This document shows positions 1 to 5,211 of a stretch of DNA of 6,093 nucleotides, one piece after another. Numbering within the stretch: position 1 is the first letter of the stretch; each line of letters begins with the position of its first letter. A program made the translations under genes and the position numbers. The stretch comes from Myxococcales bacterium (GTDB taxonomy: Bacteria; Myxococcota; Myxococcia; Myxococcales; Anaeromyxobacteraceae). The stretch lies in contig JAJYHA010000463.1 in the NCBI GenBank assembly GCA_021784995.1, positions 1 to 6,093 on the forward strand. Reading direction: 5' to 3'. The notes beneath the pieces were generated by a model that saw nothing but the letters and a program-made list of their open reading frames with translations, was not told the DNA's origin and made no database searches.

Positions 1-159
1 GCGCCCGGCGCGAGGGCGCGAGGCCGGCCGCGATCCGGGGCGCCGCGCGGCGCCCGGGCGAGGTGCGGCGGGGACTCTTGCCTTCTGGACCCGTGTCGGA
101 ATGGCTCGCCTCCGGGATGGCTACGCCGCCGAACGATCTACCACGCCGGCGCCGGGCCG
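1..159. other. 3' flank of the operon, no gene seen
   Basis: These 159 bases lie downstream of the last operon gene. The first 60 bases are over 85% G/C, and bases 75-140 are noticeably less GC-biased than the genes. No ATG or well-supported alternative start opens a gene to the left on the minus strand. The plus-strand frames that are open here run into frames antisense to the SDR gene and show no protein-like composition. The stretch contains an 18-bp palindrome (38-55) and a weak direct repeat (ATGGCTCGCC at 101-110, ATGGCTACGCC at 117-127). It is best read as intergenic DNA; the C-terminus of a convergent gene ending within it cannot be fully excluded. Confidence 0.55.
38..55. repeat. Perfect 18-bp palindrome, possible hairpin
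   Basis: Two 7-base arms, GGGCGCC (38-44) and GGCGCCC (49-55), flank GCGC, so all 18 bases are self-complementary. In RNA this would give a 7-bp GC stem with a 4-base loop, about 105 bases past the stop of the last operon gene. There is no U-run after the stem on either strand, so it is not a standard intrinsic terminator. In DNA this GC-rich such palindromes also arise by chance. Role unassigned; a Rho-independent-like pause or transcript 3'-end stabiliser is possible. Confidence 0.3.
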
Positions 160-1131
160 TCAGGGGCCGCCGACGCTGCGGATGGTCTCGCGCAGCGAGT
201 AGCGCGGGGCGTAGCCGAGGTCGCGGGCCGCCCGCGACCCGTCCACCACGCACAGGAACTGGAGGTGGTCGACCTCCTCGGGCGGGAAGCCGGTCAGGCG
301 CGCCTCGAACGCGCGGCGCAGCAGCGGGCGGACGAGGAAGTGCGGGACGGGGAGGGGGCGGCGCCCCAGCTCGCGCAGCACGAAGGAGAGCGGCACCGCG
401 CCCGGCCCGGCCACGTTGTACACGCCGCGCACCCCGGGCCGCAGCGCGAGGGCCAGGGCCCGGCAGGCGTCCTCCTCGTGGACGAGCTGCACCATGGGAT
501 CGAACCCCAGGACCGTCACCGGCCGCGGCAGCCGCAGGTAGTTGGAGGGGGCGTTCCGGACCGTGGGGCCGACGATGTGGACGGCGCGGAGGATCACGGT
601 CTCGATCGCGGGGTGCCGCCACAGGAACGACTGCGCGTACATGTCGAGCTCGATCAGGTCGCGCACGTCGGAGTACCGGTCGGCCGCCATGAGCGGCGTC
701 TCCTCGGTGAGGAAGTTGGAGTTGTCGGGGAGCGGGCCGTAGCCGTTGGCGGAGGAGAGGACCACCACCTTGCGCACGCCGTGGCGGACGCACAGGTCGA
801 GCACCCTCTGCGTGCCCACGATGTTGAAGCTGTGCGCCTCCGAGAAGGGCACGCGCGGGTCGTGCATGATCCCGAGGTGGATCAGCGCCTCGATGCGGTG
901 CTGCCGGAAGACGTCCTCCACCTTCCGCTTCCGCACGTCGGCCTGGTAGTGGACGACGTCCTTCGGCTTCTCGCGGAAGGGGCGCCGGTCGATCCCGACG
1001 ATCCGCGTCTCGGTGTGGATGAGGCGCGCCAGCACCTTGCCGAGGTTGCCCGCGATGCCGGTGATGGCGACCGTCTGCGGCATGCCGGGGAACGCGATCG
1101 CCGGCGCCGGGCGTGCGGCGGTGGGTGCCAT
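160..1131 (-). CDS. NAD-dependent epimerase/dehydratase-like protein (atypical extended SDR)
   Basis: Predicted 323-residue Rossmann protein of the extended short-chain dehydrogenase/reductase superfamily, the family of sugar-nucleotide epimerases, dehydratases and related reductases. The dinucleotide-binding loop GIAGNLG is at residues 25-31, an acidic Asp48 follows strand 2 (suggesting NAD preference), and the motif VVVLSSANGYGP is at about 122-133. Later family features are visible: an ILRAVHIVGP strand at 180-189 and GVYNVAGPG at 236-244. The catalytic YxxxK is altered: at the right spacing after Ser126 the sequence reads YSDVR (Tyr153, Arg157), with Arg in place of Lys. The ATG at 1131 is preferred because GGTGAG lies just upstream. 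GTG 1140 would overlap the acyltransferase stop as GTGA, and ATG 1083, nearer the Rossmann start, has no ribosome site. It is last in the operon and probably translationally coupled to the acyltransferase. Fold certain; substrate unknown. Confidence 0.85.
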   Translation of the reverse strand: MAPTAARPAPAIAFPGMPQTVAITGIAGNLGKVLARLIHTETRIVGIDRRPFREKPKDVVHYQADVRKRKVEDVFRQHRIEALIHLGIMHDPRVPFSEAHSFNIVGTQRVLDLCVRHGVRKVVVLSSANGYGPLPDNSNFLTEETPLMAADRYSDVRDLIELDMYAQSFLWRHPAIETVILRAVHIVGPTVRNAPSNYLRLPRPVTVLGFDPMVQLVHEEDACRALALALRPGVRGVYNVAGPGAVPLSFVLRELGRRPLPVPHFLVRPLLRRAFEARLTGFPPEEVDHLQFLCVVDGSRAARDLGYAPRYSLRETIRSVGGP

Positions 1132-1135
1132 CGCG

Positions 1136-1141
1136 CTCACC
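1136..1141 (-). promoter_or_regulatory. Ribosome binding site deciding the SDR start
   Basis: On the minus strand GGTGAG lies 4 bases before ATG 1131 and overlaps the TGA stop of the preceding acyltransferase gene. It is the only Shine-Dalgarno-like sequence near the three candidate starts (GTG 1140, ATG 1131, ATG 1083), and the overlap suggests translational re-initiation. Confidence 0.4.
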
Positions 1142-2012
1142 AGAAGACGTGCTCCCGCCGCCGGAGGCCCTCGCCGAGCAGCCCCTGCACCGCGGCGCGC
1201 ACCTCCTGCACCTTCCGCTCCACCACCGCGTCCTCGTCGTCGGGCGAGCCGGTGAACCGCAGCGGCTCCCCGAAGTGGATGCGGTAGCGCGTCGGCAGGG
1301 GTACCGGGATCAGCGTGGGGGTGAGCGGGAGCGACGGCATGGAGAAGAGCCGCGCCAGCGAGGAGAGGTTTCCGATGGCCGGCGCCTGCTCCTCGGCCCC
1401 CACCACGGCCACCGGCACGATGGGCGCGCCCGCCTCGAGCGCCAGGCGAAGGAAGCCGCTCCCGAACTCCTGGAGCTGGTACCGCCGGGAGAAGGGCTTG
1501 TTGAGCCCGCGGACCCCCTCGGGGAAGACGAGGATGGCCTCCTCGGCCGCCAGCAGGCGGCGGCAGTTCTCCGGCGTCCCCACCACCGCGCCGATGCGCG
1601 CGTAGAAGCTCGACACGAAGGGGAGCCGCGGCACCCACCGCTCGACCAGGGCGCGGGGGAGCCGCGGCGGATCGAGCTCGACGAGCAGGCTCAGCCCGAC
1701 CATCACGGCGTCGATCGGGATCTGGCCGGAGTGGTTGGCGACGAGGAGCATGCGCCCCGCCGCCGGCACGTGGTCGAGGCCGAAGACCTGGACGCGGAAG
1801 TACTTCCGGTAGAGCCACAGGAACGGCGCCGCCATCGCGATCGCGTAGTCGATGTCGAGGCCGTACGGGTCGACGCCGAACTCGTTCTCCGCCGGGCGGA
1901 GCCTCTCGAGCCGCTCCCGCGTGCCGGGGCCGCCGAGCCCGCAGGCGACGGCGCGCAGCCGCTCGAGCAGCGCTGGCTCCAGCCCCCTCATCGGCGCAGG
2001 CTTACCACGCAC
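1137..2012 (-). CDS. PlsC-type lysophospholipid/glycerol acyltransferase family protein
   Basis: Predicted 291-residue membrane-associated acyltransferase of the LPLAT superfamily, which moves an acyl chain from acyl-CoA or acyl-ACP to a hydroxyl of a lipid or related acceptor. Acceptor-site motif 1 is NHSGQIPID (Asn93, His94, Asp101). His and Asp are separated by six residues rather than the four of classical PlsC (HX4D); from memory this spacing resembles the MGAT/DGAT-like and related bacterial LPLAT groups. Motif 3 is FPEG at 163-166 with Arg168, and PIVPVAVVG follows at about 197-205, as in family block 4. A hydrophobic stretch at about 56-68 could sit on the membrane. The first possible start is GTG 2012; ATG 1991 (residue 8) has a weak GGTAAG nine bases upstream and may be the true start, leaving a 48-base rather than 27-base gap after the deacetylase gene. 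It stops 5 bases before the SDR start. Family call secure; acceptor lipid unknown. Confidence 0.88.
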   Translation of the reverse strand: MRGKPAPMRGLEPALLERLRAVACGLGGPGTRERLERLRPAENEFGVDPYGLDIDYAIAMAAPFLWLYRKYFRVQVFGLDHVPAAGRMLLVANHSGQIPIDAVMVGLSLLVELDPPRLPRALVERWVPRLPFVSSFYARIGAVVGTPENCRRLLAAEEAILVFPEGVRGLNKPFSRRYQLQEFGSGFLRLALEAGAPIVPVAVVGAEEQAPAIGNLSSLARLFSMPSLPLTPTLIPVPLPTRYRIHFGEPLRFTGSPDDEDAVVERKVQEVRAAVQGLLGEGLRRREHVFW

Positions 2013-2039
2013 GCCGCGCGGGCGCCGGCCGCGTCGGGG

Positions 2040-3011
2040 TCACGGGTGTGGCGCGGCGTCGGATCCGCCCATCGGGGGGGCGAGCCGCTCGGCCGCCGTC
2101 GCCAGGGTCACCCAGGCGCGGCCGGAGAGGCGACGGACGAACGCCTCCAGGCGCGCCAGCTTGCGCGCCGCCGGGACGAGGAGATCGCGTTGCCGGCGAG
2201 CCAGCTCGGGCGTGGCGTCGGAGGCGTCGAGCAGATCCACGCCGTGCAGCTCCAGGTTGAAGAGCGGCAGCGCCCCGGTGCCCGCGCACGCGGCGGCCAC
2301 GAGCGGCGCGGGGAGGGTGGCGACGAACGTCCCGACGAGGGGGAGGCCGCCGAGCCCCGTCGTCACCGGGAGCTCCAGGAGCGGGAGCGAGCCGCGGCGG
2401 TAGGGGTCGCCCGCGCTGGGACGGTACGGGACGCGTGGCGCGAGGAGCACGCCCGGGCGGTCGAGCATGGCGCGGCTCGGCCGACGCGTCGCCGCCAGCG
2501 CCCCCAGGACCAGCGCCTTCGCGAGGTAGTAGGGGGCGGCGGGGAAGGCCGAGCTGTCGTACCGGTATCCGTCCTGCGCGAGCAGCGAGAGGAGCGGCCC
2601 GCTCAGCGTGTAGCCCGGGGCGCGGAAGCCGACCGGGGCCGCCCCGGTGACGCGCGCGATGGCCCGGGCGCCCGCGCGCACCTCGGACGCGATCTCGGCC
2701 GGCGCGCGCCGCGTCAGCCGGTAGTCGTGCGAGAGCGTGTGGTTCGCGATCTCGTGGCCGGCGCGCGCCAGCGCGGCGACCGCGGCCGCCGCCGCCCCGT
2801 CCTCCAGGTCGCGCCCCACGCAGAAGACGGTGCCCCGGACGCCGAGCCGGTCGCAGAGCGCGCCGAAGCGCTCGATCGCCACCCCGTGGACCGGGTCGGG
2901 TCCGGCCGCGCGCTCGGGGAGGCCGTGGGCGTGGTGGTAGTGCGCGAGGCCGTCGAGGTCGATGGAGAGCGAGGCGAGCACGTCCGCGCCGGGCGACCGA
3001 TCGCGAGCCAT
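2040..3011 (-). CDS. Polysaccharide deacetylase family protein (CE4/NodB-like)
   Basis: Predicted 323-residue metal-dependent deacetylase that removes N-acetyl or similar acyl groups from amino sugars. The NodB-fold motifs appear in order: SIDLDG with Asp18 and Asp20 (motif 1), HTLSH with His91 and His95 (motif 2, metal ligands), FRAPGY with Arg130 (motif 3), LPLLELPVTT at 209-218 (motif 4 region) and LELHGVD with His256 (motif 5). All expected metal and catalytic positions seem present, so it should be active. No clear signal peptide is visible; the start is polar and leads straight into strand 1, suggesting cytoplasmic action or a lipid-linked substrate at the inner membrane face. The ATG overlaps the TGA of the glycosyltransferase gene by one base (TGATG), and no strong ribosome site precedes it, so translation is likely coupled. 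The neighbour suggests a substrate made by that glycosyltransferase, comparable to ArnD acting after ArnC; exact substrate unknown. Confidence 0.9.
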   Translation of the reverse strand: MARDRSPGADVLASLSIDLDGLAHYHHAHGLPERAAGPDPVHGVAIERFGALCDRLGVRGTVFCVGRDLEDGAAAAAVAALARAGHEIANHTLSHDYRLTRRAPAEIASEVRAGARAIARVTGAAPVGFRAPGYTLSGPLLSLLAQDGYRYDSSAFPAAPYYLAKALVLGALAATRRPSRAMLDRPGVLLAPRVPYRPSAGDPYRRGSLPLLELPVTTGLGGLPLVGTFVATLPAPLVAAACAGTGALPLFNLELHGVDLLDASDATPELARRQRDLLVPAARKLARLEAFVRRLSGRAWVTLATAAERLAPPMGGSDAAPHP

Positions 3012-3793
3012 CAGGGGCCCGGAGCGCGCGAGGGCGGCGCCCCGTCCCGCGGCCCGTCCGCCTCGTCGCGCCGGGGCGGGGCGCGCACCCGCAGCACCCA
3101 GAACAGGCGCACGAGCTGCTTCAGCACGTTCGGGACCCGCCGGAACAGCGCGATGGAGGGGGGGCGCTTCTCCGCCAGCGTGACCGGGATCTCGACCACC
3201 CGCTTCCCCTCCAGGCCGGCGCGCAGCACCAGCTCGCTCGCGAACACGTCGCGGTCCACCACGCAGCGGGCGGCCGTGGGCGCGATGCGCTCGCGCACGA
3301 AGGCCTTCACGCCGTGGGTGTCGGTGCCCCGGAACCCGAGCACGAGCCGCAGCAGGTCGTTGTGCACGGCCGTGGCCAGCCGGCGGTAGGCGGGCCGGTT
3401 GTCGCGCGACCCGGGCGCGCGCTTCGACCCCACCACCATGTCGGCCTGGCCGGCGTCGAGCAGCGCCAGCGCGCGGTCGTAGAAGGTGACGTCGCACAGG
3501 TCGATCTCGTCCGCGACCACGTGGCGCCCGCGCGCCTCGAGGATGCCGCGGCGGAGCGCCAGGCCGTAGTTGGCCTGCTCGGAGTGGAGGTGCCGCAGCC
3601 GCGGGTCCTCGGCCGACAGCGCCCGCAGGATCTCCAGGGTGCGATCGCGCGAGCCGTTCTCGCTCAGCACCAGCTCGTAGTCCCAGCCGCGCTCGTCGAG
3701 CCGCGCCATCAGCTCGCGGCAGGCCTCGCGCACGATGCGCTCCTCGTCGAAGACCGGGATGACGACCGACAGGCGTGGCGCGCGGACGGTCAT
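3011..3793 (-). CDS. Glycosyltransferase family 2 protein (DPM1/ArnC-like)
   Basis: Predicted 260-residue GT-A fold glycosyltransferase. The N-terminus reads LSVVIPVFDEE (8-18), followed by ENGSRDRT at 45-52 (usually DDGSxDxT). An acidic cluster DEIDLCD (95-101) sits where the DxD metal motif belongs. GSKR (122-125), DTHGVKAF (158-165) and VFASELVLRA (183-192) match the later blocks of polyprenyl-phosphate-sugar synthases such as DPM1, where the last is FDxEL. These enzymes load a sugar onto dolichyl or undecaprenyl phosphate. Unlike ArnC there are no C-terminal transmembrane helices: after an amphipathic segment (about 220-236) comes a short Pro/Arg-rich tail, so it is probably soluble or peripheral. 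The ATG follows the flavoprotein stop directly (TGA-ATG, no gap) and its own stop overlaps the deacetylase start by one base. Donor sugar and acceptor cannot be read from sequence; transfer to another acceptor remains possible. Confidence 0.9.
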   Translation of the reverse strand: MTVRAPRLSVVIPVFDEERIVREACRELMARLDERGWDYELVLSENGSRDRTLEILRALSAEDPRLRHLHSEQANYGLALRRGILEARGRHVVADEIDLCDVTFYDRALALLDAGQADMVVGSKRAPGSRDNRPAYRRLATAVHNDLLRLVLGFRGTDTHGVKAFVRERIAPTAARCVVDRDVFASELVLRAGLEGKRVVEIPVTLAEKRPPSIALFRRVPNVLKQLVRLFWVLRVRAPPRRDEADGPRDGAPPSRAPGP

Positions 3794-5092
3794 TCAGGCC
3801 GACTTTCTCGCGCATTCGCGACCGGCCAGCAAGGCGTCCTCCATCGAGGAGTACTCCCAGCGCCCGTACCGCCCCGCCGTCACGATGTCGCGCTCCGCGA
3901 GCCAGGAGAGGATGGCGCGCCGGGCCGGTCCGTACCGGTGGTCGTAGATCACGTAGGCGTGCGGGATGGTCCGCACCTCCGCGAAGAGGACGTCGTCCGT
4001 GGACGCGACGAGGCCGAGCTCCGCCAGCGCCGCCACCGCACGTCCGCGTGCCGTGGCCGCGTCGAGCGGACCCGCCGCGCTGAACTCCACGTAGAAGCTC
4101 CGCGCGCCGGGCGGCGCGAGCGACGGCACCGCCGCCGACGCGGAGCCGATCCGGTACGGGCCGTCGCGCCCCTCCGGCAGGTAGATCCAGTGGAAGGGCG
4201 GGCCGCCCGCGTCGCGGGCGCCCACGTTCACGTAGGTGACGGTCGTGGCGCGCAGCCGCGCGGCGGCCTCCCGCACCGCGGGAGGTGCCTCCGTGCACAG
4301 CCCGACCAGGTCGGGCAGCGGGAGCGTCGCCACGAGGCGGCGCCAGCGGATCTCCTCGCCCGTGGAGAGCAGGGCCGCCCGCCGGCGGACGTCGATCGAG
4401 AGCGGGTGCACGCCGCACTCGGCCGCCCGTGGGAGGCGCGCGGCGAGCGCGCGGACGAAGGTCTCGATCCCTCCCCGGGCCGGATAGAGGAACGTGGCGT
4501 TGTACCCGGCGCCGTCCGCCTCCAGCCCGAGCGCGCCGCGCACGACCTGCTCGACGGTCGGGCGCGGGACGAAGCGGCCCATCCACTCGGTGCTCATCTC
4601 CCGCGGGTGGACGGTCCAGAGCTTCTCGTTGTACGGGAACATGAAGTTCCGCGCGAAGCCCTCGCCCAGGTGGCGCAGGATGAACTCGGCGAAGTCGGCC
4701 GGCTCTCGCGCGCGCAGGGCGCGGCCGCGCTCGCCGTGGCGCGCCTCCAGGAAGCCGAGCACGTTCTCGGCGATCACCTCGGGCGGAAGCCCGTGGGTGT
4801 TCACCTGGTACGGGTAGCGGGTGAAGCGCCGATGCGACCAGATCGCGGCCCGGCGCTGCACGGTGACCCAGCCGCCGGGGAGAAGATCCTCCGCCAGCCG
4901 TCGCATCTCCGGGTCGCGGAGGTGAAGCCAGTGTCCGGTGGCGTCGAAGAGGAAGCCGTCCCGGAGCTCGGTCCGGCAGAGGCCACCCACGCGATCGCCG
5001 CGCTCGATCAGGCGGTAGCTGCCCGGGGCGTGCAGGGCGGCGGAGAGGCCGGCCAACCCCGCGCCCAGGATGAGTGCGTCCGTTTCGCTCAT
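3794..5092 (-). CDS. FAD-dependent oxidoreductase, UDP-galactopyranose mutase / protoporphyrinogen oxidase-like
   Basis: Predicted 432-residue flavoprotein of the amine-oxidase/NAD(P)-binding superfamily. The FAD-binding Rossmann loop GAGLAG is at 10-15, Glu30 ends strand 2 and would bind the ribose, and RVGGLCRT (34-41) is the second FAD motif typical of this group. FPYNEKLW at 152-159 and the following HPREMSTEW are characteristic of a subfamily close to UDP-galactopyranose mutases. The C-terminal GRYGRWEYSSMEDALLAG (from 407) is the final FAD-contacting segment and shows the protein is complete. ATG 5092 is preferred over GTG 5134 because it starts a few residues before the dinucleotide fold and the longer start would overlap the candidate promoter. 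It is first in the operon, immediately before a glycosyltransferase, which favours a role in sugar or glycolipid chemistry over heme synthesis. Whether it is a mutase, an oxidase or a desaturase cannot be decided from sequence. Confidence 0.85.
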   Translation of the reverse strand: MSETDALILGAGLAGLSAALHAPGSYRLIERGDRVGGLCRTELRDGFLFDATGHWLHLRDPEMRRLAEDLLPGGWVTVQRRAAIWSHRRFTRYPYQVNTHGLPPEVIAENVLGFLEARHGERGRALRAREPADFAEFILRHLGEGFARNFMFPYNEKLWTVHPREMSTEWMGRFVPRPTVEQVVRGALGLEADGAGYNATFLYPARGGIETFVRALAARLPRAAECGVHPLSIDVRRRAALLSTGEEIRWRRLVATLPLPDLVGLCTEAPPAVREAAARLRATTVTYVNVGARDAGGPPFHWIYLPEGRDGPYRIGSASAAVPSLAPPGARSFYVEFSAAGPLDAATARGRAVAALAELGLVASTDDVLFAEVRTIPHAYVIYDHRYGPARRAILSWLAERDIVTAGRYGRWEYSSMEDALLAGRECARKSA

Positions 5093-5124
5093 GCAGGGGC
5101 CGTTCCGGCGGGACGGGAGGCGCG

Positions 5125-5130
5125 AACCTA
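5125..5130 (-). promoter_or_regulatory. Candidate extended -10 for the five-gene operon
   Basis: On the minus strand TAGGTT follows TGC, giving the extended -10 pattern TGnTAnnnT about 32 bases before ATG 5092, so the leader would be about 26 bases. The -35 region 17 bases upstream (TCGCCC) is poor. It is the best sigma-70-like match I see for this direction, but weak and not unique in such DNA. Confidence 0.3.
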
Positions 5131-5157
5131 GCACGGAACCGGCTCACGGGCGATCCC

Positions 5158-5187
5158 TTGCCGCTCCGTCCGAGCGAGTGTTACGCT
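5158..5187 (+). promoter_or_regulatory. Candidate promoter of the zinc-ribbon gene
   Basis: TTGCCG (5158-5163) can serve as -35 and TACGCT (5182-5187) as -10, 18 bases apart. TG at 5179-5180 makes an extended -10. Transcription would start near 5194, leaving a very short leader before GTG 5212. An alternative reading is a sigma-54-like GG-N10-GC pair (GG 5148-5149, TTGC 5158-5161), but the CAC part of that consensus is missing. Confidence 0.35.
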
Positions 5188-5199
5188 CCGGGAAAACCT

Positions 5200-5204
5200 G
5201 GGGA
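5200..5204 (+). promoter_or_regulatory. Ribosome binding site supporting the GTG 5212 start
   Basis: GGGGA lies seven bases before GTG 5212. It is the only purine-rich Shine-Dalgarno-like site near the start of the zinc-ribbon frame, and its spacing is normal, so it supports the GTG start. Confidence 0.55.
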
Positions 5205-5211
5205 ATTCACC

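Noticed and set aside
101..127. Direct repeat ATGGCTCGCC / ATGGCTACGCC
   Set aside because: Two imperfect short copies only, with no third copy or regular spacing; consistent with chance.
61..145. Possible small RNA, tRNA or riboswitch in the less GC-rich patch before the SDR stop
   Set aside because: I could not fold it into a tRNA cloverleaf or match any riboswitch core that I know.
160..1818. A 552-residue version of the SDR extending upstream into the acyltransferase gene
   Set aside because: The extra 229 residues are an out-of-frame reading of the acyltransferase and are low-complexity Arg/Ala/Gly; the SDR fold starts just after ATG 1131.
1113..5131. Long plus-strand open frames antisense to the operon
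   Set aside because: They are Arg/Glu/Val/His-rich mirror frames expected from strong third-position GC bias, with no motifs, while the minus-strand genes show complete conserved families.
2040..5147. A minus-strand open frame of over 1000 codons spanning the deacetylase, glycosyltransferase and flavoprotein genes
   Set aside because: Only its last 323 codons are the deacetylase. The upstream part reads Arg/Pro/Ala-rich nonsense in the wrong frame of two well-recognised genes, so it is not a fusion protein.
5148..5161. Sigma-54-like GG-N10-GC promoter
   Set aside because: Only GG and TTGC match; the CAC of TGGCAC is absent and such spaced pairs are frequent in this GC content. Kept only as an alternative reading.
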